A stretch of 64,000 nt of DNA from Nostocales cyanobacterium HT-58-2 (GTDB lineage Bacteria > Cyanobacteriota > Cyanobacteriia > Cyanobacteriales > Nostocaceae). Position 1 is the stretch's first letter; every line of letters begins with the position of its first letter. Location: NCBI GenBank assembly GCA_002163975.1, contig CP019636.1:5087501-5151500 (forward strand), in the 5' to 3' direction. The translations under genes and the position numbers were made by a program. Below, piece by piece: positions 18,657-27,009 of the stretch. The notes under the pieces are model-generated. The model was not told where the DNA came from and made no database searches. It saw nothing but the letters and a program-made list of their open reading frames with translations.

Positions 18657-20177
18657 CTACTTGACTTGCACACTGACTTCCGCAGACATACCTGGTGTAA
18701 TCTGCGATTCGTACCCTTTGATGCTCTCTTTGTCGAAAACTATTTTGACAGGAACACGTTGGACAATTTTCGTAAAGTTACCTGTGGCGTTATCTGGTGG
18801 TAAAAGGGCAAACTGTGCGCCAGAGGCTGGCGAAATACTATCAACGCGACCCTTAAAGGTATGATGGGGAAAAGCATCGAGCTTAATCTCCACTTCCTCT
18901 GTTGGCTTCATGTCTTCCAACTGGGTTTCTTTAAAGTTGGCGACTATCCAGTAGTCGTTATTGACGATCGCCATTAAAGGTGTTCCTGCTTGTACTCGGT
19001 TGCCAACTTCCACTGTTTTGCGCCCTATCCGTCCGGCAGCAGGTGCAGTAATGTTGGTGTAAGAAAGCTGCAACTGTGCATCTTTTAAGGATGCTTCTGC
19101 TTGCGCTATAGCCGCCTTTGCTGCTTGGTATTGGTTACGGTTCACTGCTGTTTGTTGTCCGCTGGCAGTTGCTTGTTGCAATCCACCTTTAGATGCTGTC
19201 AGTTTTGCTTGTGCACTGGCTACCCCTTCTTGTGCTTGTGCTAGTTGCGATTGTGCTTTGGCGACGCCAACTTTTGCGGAGGCTAATCGCGCTTGTGCTT
19301 GGTTGACTGCTTGAGTTGCCGCATCCTTTTGCGCTACAGCGACATCATATGCTGACTTGGCAGTGTCTAATTGCTGGCGGGCGATCGCCCCTTGTTGGTA
19401 TAGAGTGTTGTAACGATTGTAATCAGCTTGTGCTTTTTGCAAATTGGCATTTGCCTGCGCAACTTGTGCTTGTGCTGCAGGAATTCCGGCTTCTGCTAGT
19501 TTTACCTCAGCTTGTGCTGCAGGAATCCCAGCTTGCGCTTCCTGTACTGCTGCTTGCGCTGTGGAAATTGCTGCTACAGCACCACTGACATCTCCTTTTG
19601 CCTGGACTGTCTTAGCACTCGTTGTCTCTGCTGCTAAGGCAATGTTTGCTTGTGCTGCTTCAGCCTGACGACGAGCATTTTGTAGCGCTGCTTCAGTTTG
19701 TTGTACTTTGCTTTGATAATCCCGTGGATCGAGTTTTACTAGCAACTGTCCTGGTTGCACTTGTTGGTTATCATTCACCAAGACTTGGCTAACTGTTCCA
19801 GAAATACGACTGCTGACTTGGTGAAGATGTCCTGCAACTTGGGCGTTGTCTGTCTCCTCATGAGTAGAAGCATACTGCCACCAGCGATAACCAAAACCTC
19901 CAGCAGCAATAGCACCCACACCCAGTGCTGTCATAATCAAAGCTATTGGTTTTTTCTGCTTTGGTGTTTTGGGTGGTTGAGGTTTGGCTTCCTTGTTCCC
20001 TATCTCAGGCTGAGTCTGTACATCAGCTGGCTTTGTTTCTGGGGGTAGAGTTGTGTTGATAGAACTTTCTGATGTTAAATTTTCTAATGTCTGTGAGTCT
20101 GTGACAAGTTCTTTCTCTAGAACTGCAGTTTTGTGTCTGTTACGTCCGTTGGAGTTGATATTGTTTGTGAGTTCCAT
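18657..20177 (-). CDS. HlyD/EmrA-family periplasmic adaptor
   Basis: One N-terminal membrane helix (about 80-98: ALIMTALGVGAIAAGGFGYRW) follows a Pro/Lys-rich cytoplasmic tail. Then comes the biotinyl-lipoyl-like half (TDNAQVAGHLHQVSSRISGT, LVKLDPRDYQ), a very long Ala/Gln-rich alpha-hairpin coiled coil (about 160-370), and the returning beta-barrel half (NITAPAAGRIGRKTVEVGN, GMSAEVSVQVK). This is the adaptor that joins an EmrB-type pump to outer-membrane export. Its MarR regulator lies upstream, and a candidate operator sits 87 bases before the start. Confidence 0.93.
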   Translation of the reverse strand: MELTNNINSNGRNRHKTAVLEKELVTDSQTLENLTSESSINTTLPPETKPADVQTQPEIGNKEAKPQPPKTPKQKKPIALIMTALGVGAIAAGGFGYRWWQYASTHEETDNAQVAGHLHQVSSRISGTVSQVLVNDNQQVQPGQLLVKLDPRDYQSKVQQTEAALQNARRQAEAAQANIALAAETTSAKTVQAKGDVSGAVAAISTAQAAVQEAQAGIPAAQAEVKLAEAGIPAAQAQVAQANANLQKAQADYNRYNTLYQQGAIARQQLDTAKSAYDVAVAQKDAATQAVNQAQARLASAKVGVAKAQSQLAQAQEGVASAQAKLTASKGGLQQATASGQQTAVNRNQYQAAKAAIAQAEASLKDAQLQLSYTNITAPAAGRIGRKTVEVGNRVQAGTPLMAIVNNDYWIVANFKETQLEDMKPTEEVEIKLDAFPHHTFKGRVDSISPASGAQFALLPPDNATGNFTKIVQRVPVKIVFDKESIKGYESQITPGMSAEVSVQVK

Positions 20178-20263
20178 GATAGTTAAGTCCCCGGTATCGT
20201 TTTTAATCAGTCAAAAATTTAGAGCGCTAAATGTTTAAGGAAAAGTATTTAACAGCTTATTAC

Positions 20264-20281
20264 TTAGTATGCGTAATATTA
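20264..20281. promoter_or_regulatory. Candidate MarR operator upstream of the hlyD-family gene
   Basis: TTAGTATGCGTAATATTA is present here and recurs with one mismatch at 20837-20854, upstream of marR. The two copies flank the regulator gene and stand before the two transcription units it would control. Function is inferred from position and repetition. Confidence 0.6.
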
Positions 20282-20328
20282 TTCAAGAAGTAACGCAGAA
20301 AGTGCCTCACCCATCTGGGTGATTTATT

Positions 20329-20796
20329 TTACGATAAGTTAATTATTGCTTTATTAATAAGTTGGGAAAATTGTTCTCGTTCCGCGTAGGGAATACCGTG
20401 CATAGCTTGTTCGCGGATTTCTATTGCAATAGGTGGTAAGACGGTTTCCAGTTCTCTGCCTGCATCAGTTAGCCAAATACGCCAAATCCGGCGATCGCGG
20501 GAGTCACGTTCTCGACGAATTAAACCCCGCTCCTCCATTCTATCCAAGACACCAGTTAAAGTCCCTCCTACTTGTTGGAGTTTTTCCCCTATACTGGAGG
20601 TGGGTAAACCGTCTTCTTCCCACAAACAGCACAAAACTACCCAGTGAAAAGGGGTTAGTCCAAATGGATCTAGCCGTTCAGTAAATCTACGAGCCAGGAG
20701 TTGTGAAAGGAGTTTGATTCGGTAGCCGACACCATATGGTGCGCGAACTTGCTGCCACGACTCCAAATCTTGGGGCTTGTTGGGTTTAGAAACCAT
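20329..20796 (-). CDS. MarR-family transcriptional regulator
   Basis: A 155-residue winged-helix protein with the usual MarR order: an N-terminal dimer helix, FGLTPFHWVVLCCLWEEDGL, the recognition region IGEKLQQVGGTLTGVLDRME, then the wing ERGLIRRERDSRDRRIWRIW and C-terminal dimer helices. MarR proteins usually repress adjacent efflux genes and release DNA on binding small phenolic ligands. The downstream EmrA/EmrB/MFS block is the likely target, supported by two matching 18-bp sites. Confidence 0.92.
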   Translation of the reverse strand: MVSKPNKPQDLESWQQVRAPYGVGYRIKLLSQLLARRFTERLDPFGLTPFHWVVLCCLWEEDGLPTSSIGEKLQQVGGTLTGVLDRMEERGLIRRERDSRDRRIWRIWLTDAGRELETVLPPIAIEIREQAMHGIPYAEREQFSQLINKAIINLS

Positions 20797-20821
20797 TGAC
20801 TACTATAATTGACTACTATAG
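20796..20821. repeat. Direct repeat TTGACTACTATA x2 in the marR leader
   Basis: TTGACTACTATA occurs twice in tandem (20796-20820), immediately before the marR start codon on the coding (minus) strand. It may provide a duplicated -10-like or translation-control element. Confidence 0.4.
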
Positions 20822-20836
20822 AAAAATATAAAAAGA

Positions 20837-20854
20837 TTAGTATACGTAATATTA
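20837..20854. promoter_or_regulatory. Candidate MarR operator upstream of marR
   Basis: TTAGTATACGTAATATTA, 17 of 18 bases identical to the site at 20264-20281 and containing the palindromic core GTATAC. It lies 41 bases before the marR start and fits autoregulation. Confidence 0.6.
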
Positions 20855-20983
20855 ATATAGCACTATCTCACATTTTGGCAAGTCCTCATTGTAACTTTCT
20901 TTCAAAGTTTCAGCAAATCCATAGAAAAGACAACATTATCATCTCCCCATCAGCCAAAACAGGCTCACAACTGAATTGAAGGG

Positions 20984-21910
20984 TTAGTTACGTCCATTGC
21001 GCTTATCAATCATGTCAGCGAGCAGAGCGAACATTCCCAATTGCGTCGCAGCAACAAACAAAATGAGCGTGCGTTCTGTCAAATCGTGTCGGATAAAAAT
21101 ATCTTGATAGAGTGTGATTAAAAAACCAGCAAAAAATAAACCAGCTACAGGCAGAAATACTCTTAAAGGAGCAAAATACACACCTGTTCGTAGAATAAGC
21201 TGTACAAAGCGTAGTGTATCTTGAAAGGGCTTAATCTTGCTCTTCCCAATGCGATGATGATAATCAATAGGTACATAATGAACTATGTAATGATTGGTGA
21301 GCATCGCTAATGTAATTGTGGTCGTAAAGCTAAAACTATCGGGTAGGATGTTGAGAAATTCCTCAACAACACTTTTACGAAATACTCTTAACCCACTATT
21401 TAAATCTGGAATGCTCCTCATTGTGATCCATTCTGCAAAGCGTACCAGAAACCATTTAGGTATTTTACGGAGACTAGAGTAGTTTACTTTACTTCCTATC
21501 CTAGCTCCAACCACCATATCAGCTTGATGAGTTAGAGCAACTAATTCGGGGATATTTTCGTTTGGATAAGTGCCATCAGCATCAGTAATCGCAATTATGG
21601 GATACTTTGCTTGACGAATACCCGTTTTCAGAGCTGCACCATATCCCCTATTTCTAACGTGTTCAATGACCCGAACGTCAATGTATGAACATAAGATATC
21701 AGCTGTACTATCTGTAGATCCATCATTAACTACAATAATTTCATATTCACAATCTGTTAACTCAAGAATATGACGTAAATTATTGAGTGTGGTGGCAATG
21801 CTTTTTTCTTCGTTATACACAGGTATGACAAGCGAAAAAGCTGGGCAAACCACATTTGTAACTTGAAAATTTAGTGAAACTTCCTTACGTGTTCGCGTGT
21901 CTTCCTGCAT
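20984..21910 (-). CDS. GT2 glycosyltransferase, DPM1-like (polyprenyl-phosphate sugar synthase type)
   Basis: The GT-A domain (about 24-235) has FSLVIPVYNEEKSI, EIIVVNDGSTDSTA, the DxD-type metal site in AITDADGTYP, and DLNSGLRVFRK. Two C-terminal membrane helices follow (about 250-300: VFLPVAGLFFAGFLITLY, then LILFVAATQLGMFALLA). This layout is that of synthases which transfer a sugar from a nucleotide donor to polyprenyl phosphate at the membrane. The divergent neighbour is a GT-C-like protein that could use such a lipid-linked sugar. Confidence 0.88.
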   Translation of the reverse strand: MQEDTRTRKEVSLNFQVTNVVCPAFSLVIPVYNEEKSIATTLNNLRHILELTDCEYEIIVVNDGSTDSTADILCSYIDVRVIEHVRNRGYGAALKTGIRQAKYPIIAITDADGTYPNENIPELVALTHQADMVVGARIGSKVNYSSLRKIPKWFLVRFAEWITMRSIPDLNSGLRVFRKSVVEEFLNILPDSFSFTTTITLAMLTNHYIVHYVPIDYHHRIGKSKIKPFQDTLRFVQLILRTGVYFAPLRVFLPVAGLFFAGFLITLYQDIFIRHDLTERTLILFVAATQLGMFALLADMIDKRNGRN

Positions 21911-22238
21911 GATTTATTTTGTTAGATTTTTTTGGATTTACTATAGTTTAATGTTAATTTTAGAAAAATCAAATTAAGTCGGTTAGGCTAATGCATAATT
22001 CATCTGGAAAAAGAGAATTTTGGTACTCAAAATCAAGGAAAAAATGGTACAAAAATCATATTTTTAAAACAATGCTTTTTATTTTTGGCAACATTGGTGA
22101 TACCCAACTTTGATGAAATAGCTTAAGATTTATAAGTTTTTAGTCATAATAAGTTAATTTTAAATTACTTGTATCAGGTATTCATTATAACTCTCATGGT
22201 ATTTTGACAATTAGCAAAAATAGTAAACAATAATAATA
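21911..22238. other. AT-rich divergent promoter region
   Basis: About 330 AT-rich bases between the divergent GT2 and GT-C-like genes. I see no ORF, hairpin of note or RNA gene; it should contain both promoters. Confidence 0.4.
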
Positions 22239-23987
22239 ATGACAAGTTTATTACATCAATTCCTTAGTACAGTGCTCTTAAAAAAAAACAAACACTATAA
22301 AATATTTTGGCTAACTTTAAGTGTAGTCGCTGCCGCTATTTATGCTGTACAGGCGATACTGCCAGCTTATGAACATGAGTATGTTATTCAAGATGATGCA
22401 CGACAGCACATTTTTTGGATGCAGCGATTTGTAGACCCACAGCTTTTTCCACAAGATTTAATTACTAACTATTTTCAATCGATTTCACCACCTGGATATA
22501 AAGCTTTTTACCAAGTCTTAACATGGCTAGGAGTTAATCCAGTTTTTTTAAGTAAAATAATACCACTATTTTTGGGAATCACTACAACTGTTTACTGTTT
22601 TGGCGTTTGTCTGGAAATATTGCCAATACCTATCACAGGGTTTATGAGCACATTGTTTATGAATCAATGCTTGTGGCTTGCTGATGATTTGGCATCAGGG
22701 ACCTCTAGAGCTTTTTTATATCCATTCTTTTTTGCCTTCACTTATTATCTTTTACGGCGCTCATTGTTACCTTGCTTAATATCTCTAGCACTCATGGGTC
22801 TTTTTTACCCGGGATTTTTATTAATATCTGTTGGTATTCTGATTCTCCAAGTGATTAAGTTTGACGGAGGATTCCCAAGATTTTCTCAGCAACGTAAAGA
22901 TTACATCTTCTGTGGACTTGGTCTAGCAGTGGGATTAGCTGTTCTCTTACCTTATTCCTCAGAATCTTCTCTATTTGGTCCATTAATTTCTGTGAGAGAA
23001 GCGAGAACTTTACCAGAGTTTTTGTCATCAGGAAGAATGAGCTTTTTTCATGATGAGAATCCAGTCAGGTTTTGGTTGAGTGCTAGCCGTCCTGGAATGA
23101 GAATATCGTTTAATCCACCGATAGTCATTTTAGGATTATTTTTGCCACTGTTATTGCGGTTAAAATCTAGTTTTCCCTTAGCTAAGGAAGTTCGTAGTCA
23201 TGTCTATGTATTACTACATTTGGTAGTAGTGTCTTTGTTTCTGTTTTTTACCGCTCACATTTTGCTTTTCAAATTGTATCTTCCCAGTCGCTTTACAGTT
23301 CATAGTTTTAAGATTGTGTTTGCTTTAGCCACAGCAGTCTTTCTGACACTTATATTAGATGCAGTTTTAAAAAATAGCAGTAAGCAAAAGCTTCTAGCTC
23401 TAGGTGCAACAACCTTAATTGGAGTCATTATACTGTTTTATCCCAATATTTTTTGGAAAACAGGCTTTCCAAGAAATACATTCATTGTTGGTCAAGTTCC
23501 GACTCTGTACCAGTTTTTTCAACAGCAGCCTAAAGACACTCTCATAGCATCTTTGGCAGGAGAAGCCACGAATATACCTAGTTTTGCTCAGCGTTCTATT
23601 TTAGTCAGTGGGGAATATGCGATCGCCTACCATATCGGTTATTATCGCCAATTTCGTCAACGACTAGCTGATTTAATTCGCGCTCACTATAGCTTAGATT
23701 TAGCAGATGCTGAGAATGTCATTCAAAAATATGGGGTAGATTTTTTCCTTTTAGAAAAAAGAGCATTTACACCAGAATATATTCAACAAGATAGGTGGTT
23801 AAATCAGTATCTCTCTCTCAAACTGCCAAATGATCTGATAGCAAAAATCACAAGGGAAGCTCTAGAGGGTTTACAGCAGGGGAAAGTTCCTGCGTTATCA
23901 AAAGTTGCACAAAGTTGTACTACATTTGAGACGGACGGCTTAGTTGTACTAGAAGCAAAATGTATCACCCAAAAATCCGGAAAATAG
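22239..23987 (+). CDS. Polytopic membrane protein, GT-C glycosyltransferase-like
   Basis: A 582-residue protein with around ten or more hydrophobic helices and a soluble C-terminal region (about 430-582). After the first helix a loop carries YEHEYVIQDDARQHIFWMQR; acidic residues in that first external loop are the usual catalytic feature of GT-C enzymes, which use polyprenyl-linked sugars. The C-terminal GVDFFLLEKRAF region resembles soluble tails of such proteins. I do not recognise a named family, so the assignment is inferred from topology, the DD loop and the divergent DPM1-like neighbour. Confidence 0.65.
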   Translation: MTSLLHQFLSTVLLKKNKHYKIFWLTLSVVAAAIYAVQAILPAYEHEYVIQDDARQHIFWMQRFVDPQLFPQDLITNYFQSISPPGYKAFYQVLTWLGVNPVFLSKIIPLFLGITTTVYCFGVCLEILPIPITGFMSTLFMNQCLWLADDLASGTSRAFLYPFFFAFTYYLLRRSLLPCLISLALMGLFYPGFLLISVGILILQVIKFDGGFPRFSQQRKDYIFCGLGLAVGLAVLLPYSSESSLFGPLISVREARTLPEFLSSGRMSFFHDENPVRFWLSASRPGMRISFNPPIVILGLFLPLLLRLKSSFPLAKEVRSHVYVLLHLVVVSLFLFFTAHILLFKLYLPSRFTVHSFKIVFALATAVFLTLILDAVLKNSSKQKLLALGATTLIGVIILFYPNIFWKTGFPRNTFIVGQVPTLYQFFQQQPKDTLIASLAGEATNIPSFAQRSILVSGEYAIAYHIGYYRQFRQRLADLIRAHYSLDLADAENVIQKYGVDFFLLEKRAFTPEYIQQDRWLNQYLSLKLPNDLIAKITREALEGLQQGKVPALSKVAQSCTTFETDGLVVLEAKCITQKSGK

Positions 23988-24045
23988 GGTTTACTGGATT
24001 CATATTTTGCAGCAACGTTTTTACCGGCAACTATGCAGACTCAAT

Positions 24046-24277
24046 AGACCTCTTGCACGAATACAAAACTTGCCCTCATGAGGCAGTGCGTTGCGGAGAG
24101 AAGTTGCGAGGAGGGTTTCCCTCCGGGCAAACTTCGGAGGGTTCCCCCCGTTGTAGCAACTGCCATCCCCCAACCCCTTGTCCCATCACAATGTTGGAAC
24201 AAGGGAAGCCAATCTCAAAGTGCTCCCAACTTTGGAGAGGAATTTAGGGTAAGGGCAAACATTCATGCAAAAAGTCT
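24046..24277. repeat. MITE-like element, 232 bp
   Basis: The left end AGACCTCTTGCACGAAT (24046-24062) and the right end ATTCATGCAAAAAGTCT (24261-24277) are inverted copies with 14 of 17 positions matching. The interior holds GGAGGGTTTCCCTCCGGG-type palindromes and a CCCTCTCC-style repeat, with no transposase. The same ends bound the element at 38779-38909. Confidence 0.6.
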
Positions 24278-24294
24278 AATATGTGCATGAACAA

Positions 24295-25080
24295 TTACAC
24301 TAAGTATCTAGTGTTCGGTACGATGGGGAAGAAAGCATACTCATACCATGCTGTCCAAATGAAACTGCGAATCCACCGTTGACGCTTTTCGGGATTCAAT
24401 TCATAGTCAAATGCTCCCTGTGATTTATCAATAGAGGATAGATGAGATTCGCAACCGCAACCATGTTGATAGGTAAAACCATACTTGGAAGCAATGCTTT
24501 GTATTTTCATCTGCACAGCAAATACTTTTCCAGCATGAAGTATGGCATCCCAAGCGCGCTTATGTTCTCTATCACGCGGATCAAACCGTAAAGCTCGTTC
24601 TTCAAAAATGCTATCTCGGTAAATCGGAGCAAGATGTACATGATAAAAACTAGCGGGAAGCTCATAACCGAACTCATCAAACAATTCCAAACAGATACGA
24701 GCAACCTTCACTTCGTTGAGAGATTCTGCTTCCTTGGACTCACATTCACGAAGAACGACTTCAAAATTTGGATATCTCTCAATTTTGAAGTCTTGACCGT
24801 AGAATTCAAGTGTCTCCCGCGCTAACAATGCGAACAACTCACTAAACGATGTTTTTAGGTGACCAAGTTCGGGACGTTCGTTGAATAAATCAACATCTCC
24901 CTGCTCCAACTTATATTGAAACAACTGCGCCATCTCAACATAACTCTGTGGATTTGTCAGTCCAGTACCAGCCTCTCCTACAGCAATGTCTTGCCATACC
25001 TTTGGCAATTGGGAAATATGAACTGCATTTTCTCCAGCAAGGACTTGAACTTGAGGCGCATCGAGAATAAACATACGCAA
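24295..25080 (-). CDS. Uncharacterised 261-residue protein
   Basis: Not recognised as any family. It has no signal peptide or membrane helix and is rich in acidic and aromatic residues. A conspicuous HGCGCESH cluster near residue 206 could bind metal. The middle part (about 75-175) is predicted-helical by composition (SFSELFALLARETLEFYG, VARICLELFDEFGYELP). It lies alone between a MITE-like repeat and a 36-bp tandem duplication. It could be an accessory gene with a metal-binding or antiviral role, but nothing in the sequence establishes that. Confidence 0.65.
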   Translation of the reverse strand: MRMFILDAPQVQVLAGENAVHISQLPKVWQDIAVGEAGTGLTNPQSYVEMAQLFQYKLEQGDVDLFNERPELGHLKTSFSELFALLARETLEFYGQDFKIERYPNFEVVLRECESKEAESLNEVKVARICLELFDEFGYELPASFYHVHLAPIYRDSIFEERALRFDPRDREHKRAWDAILHAGKVFAVQMKIQSIASKYGFTYQHGCGCESHLSSIDKSQGAFDYELNPEKRQRWIRSFIWTAWYEYAFFPIVPNTRYLV

Positions 25081-25472
25081 ACACCAGAGTACTATCCATA
25101 GCTAAGTTAACCCTGAGTTTACCCTGACTACCATTGTTACCGTAAGGTGGGTGTAACCCATCAGATCTCTATTTGCTTCAACGACAATCTGTCGTAAATC
25201 AAAGAAACCAAAAACAGAATGCATCTGTATTTTGGATGAAATTTTTGATGTCTTACTTAATAACAATATATTTGCCTTGGAAATCAGAGCAAGATTTTAG
25301 CGAACGAGAAAATGAGGAATTTTCAAATTTAGTAAAAACTTAAATCTTTATCAAAAAAACATTTTTAGTAAAAACTTAAATCTTTATCAAAAAAACATTG
25401 TGAAGCTTTCTTGCTGAATACCATACAAGGAAGTCTACTAGTAGATTTTGACTAATTTATAGGGGAATTGCT
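25081..25472. other. Intergenic region upstream of cydA
   Basis: About 390 AT-rich bases containing the 36-bp tandem duplication annotated separately. It should carry the cydAB promoter and that of the divergent 261-residue gene. Confidence 0.45.
25328..25399. repeat. Perfect tandem duplication, 2 x 36 bp, upstream of cydA
   Basis: The 36 bases at 25328-25363 (starting TTTAGTAAAAACTTAAATCT) are repeated exactly at 25364-25399. The copies end 73 bases before the cydA start. Their identity suggests a recent slippage event that could duplicate a promoter or regulator site. Confidence 0.85.
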
Positions 25473-26918
25473 GTGGATTTTTTGTCGGATTCAGTTGTGC
25501 TATCACGTATGCAGTTCGCCCTAACTGCATTATTTCATATGCTTTGGCCTGTTCTAACAACAGGTGTGGGAATTTATTTAGTGATCGTTGAAGCACTGTG
25601 GCTTAAGACTCGTAATCCTGATTATTACTATCATGCTCGCTTCTGGTCTAAGCTCTATGTCTTGAATTTTGGTGTTGGTGTCGCCACAGGTATCCCAATG
25701 GAGTTCCAATTTGGCACCAATTGGTCACGCTTTTCGGAAGCAGTTGGGAATTTTTTCGGCAGCGTCATCGGATTTGAAGCTTCCTGGGCATTTATGCTGG
25801 AAGCTGCCTTTTTGGGGATTATGTTATTCGGTTGGGAGCGTGTCAATCCCATAATTCACTTTCTCTCCACCATTTTTGTGGCAATTGGCGCTAACCTGTC
25901 AACTGTGTGGATTCTCACAGCAAATTCTTGGATGCAAACCCCAGCAGGTGGGGAATTGGTTGATGGGAAGTTTGTTGTCCATGATTACTTTCAAGCAATC
26001 CTCAACCCGTTCACGGGAAACAGTGTGCTCCATATGTTCTTTGCCACATTGGAGACTTCCTTATTTGTTATTGGTGGGATTAGCGCCTGGTACATTCTTA
26101 ATCATCGCCACGAAGCTTTCTTCTCCAAATCTTTGAAAATTGCTTTGGCTGCGGCGATCGCCGTTGCGCCTTTGCAGATTTACATCGGGCATTTGAATGG
26201 TGAGCAAGTCTATCAGTATCAGCCTTCAAAACTTGCTGCAATGGAGGCGCAGTGGGAGACGACACCTGCGGGACAGTCTGCGAATTGGAGCTTGCTCGCT
26301 ATCCCCAACGAAAAAGCACAGAAAAATGATTGGGAAATTACTATTCCCAATGCACTAGGATACATTCTGGAATTTAAGAAAGAACTGACATATCCAGTAC
26401 GTGGATTGAAAGAGTGGAAACCAGAAGACCGTCCTCACATGGTTGGTTTAATCTACTACGCTTTCCGCACCATGATTGCGATTGGATTTTTCTACGTGGG
26501 ATTAACGCTGCTGAGCGTCTTGCAATGGTTACGGGGTAAACTCTCAGCAGAGAATATCACTCAGCAGCGTTGGCTGATGGCTGCTTGGGTGTTTGCAGCT
26601 CCCCTCGGATACATTGCCGTAGACTCAGGCTGGATTGTGCGTTGTGTTGGACGACAACCGTGGATAGTCTACGGGTTAATTCGCACAGCTGATGGAGCTT
26701 CGACTCTACCTGCAAGCAATGTCTTACTGTCACTCATTAGTTTTGCCACGGTCTATAGCATTTTGTTTGTTGCAATCTTATACTTTGGCAGCCGCATTAT
26801 TCGTAGGGGTCCCAACCTGGAACTCCCAGTGCCTGGAGTTGAATCCACCAGACCTGCCGTAGATACAACTCCAGGGAAGTTTGTTCCAGACGAACGACCT
26901 GCAGAAGCACAACAATAG
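25473..26918 (+). CDS. cydA: Cytochrome bd quinol oxidase subunit I
   Basis: Membrane subunit that binds the haems and oxidises quinol. The GTG start is supported by AGGGGA 7 bases upstream. The N-terminus SRMQFALTALFHMLW carries the haem b595 His, SVLHMFFATLETSLF the axial haem b558 His, and YYAFRTMIAIG the region of the Met ligand; the CVGRQPWIVYGLIRT signature is present. The Q-loop region is short, as in the cyanide-insensitive-oxidase type. It provides a terminal oxidase that can relieve over-reduction of the photosynthetic electron chain. cydB follows. Confidence 0.97.
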   Translation: MDFLSDSVVLSRMQFALTALFHMLWPVLTTGVGIYLVIVEALWLKTRNPDYYYHARFWSKLYVLNFGVGVATGIPMEFQFGTNWSRFSEAVGNFFGSVIGFEASWAFMLEAAFLGIMLFGWERVNPIIHFLSTIFVAIGANLSTVWILTANSWMQTPAGGELVDGKFVVHDYFQAILNPFTGNSVLHMFFATLETSLFVIGGISAWYILNHRHEAFFSKSLKIALAAAIAVAPLQIYIGHLNGEQVYQYQPSKLAAMEAQWETTPAGQSANWSLLAIPNEKAQKNDWEITIPNALGYILEFKKELTYPVRGLKEWKPEDRPHMVGLIYYAFRTMIAIGFFYVGLTLLSVLQWLRGKLSAENITQQRWLMAAWVFAAPLGYIAVDSGWIVRCVGRQPWIVYGLIRTADGASTLPASNVLLSLISFATVYSILFVAILYFGSRIIRRGPNLELPVPGVESTRPAVDTTPGKFVPDERPAEAQQ

Positions 26919-27009
26919 AGAAAAGTCAATAATTAAAGTCAGCAATTTTGACAAGCATCCTAGCTAGCGTGCTAGATGCGAATCAATGCATAACACCCAC
27001 AGAGGTTGT

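Noticed and set aside
24295..25080. Antiviral defence gene
   Set aside because: Location near repeats is suggestive but no recognised defence domain or partner gene is present.
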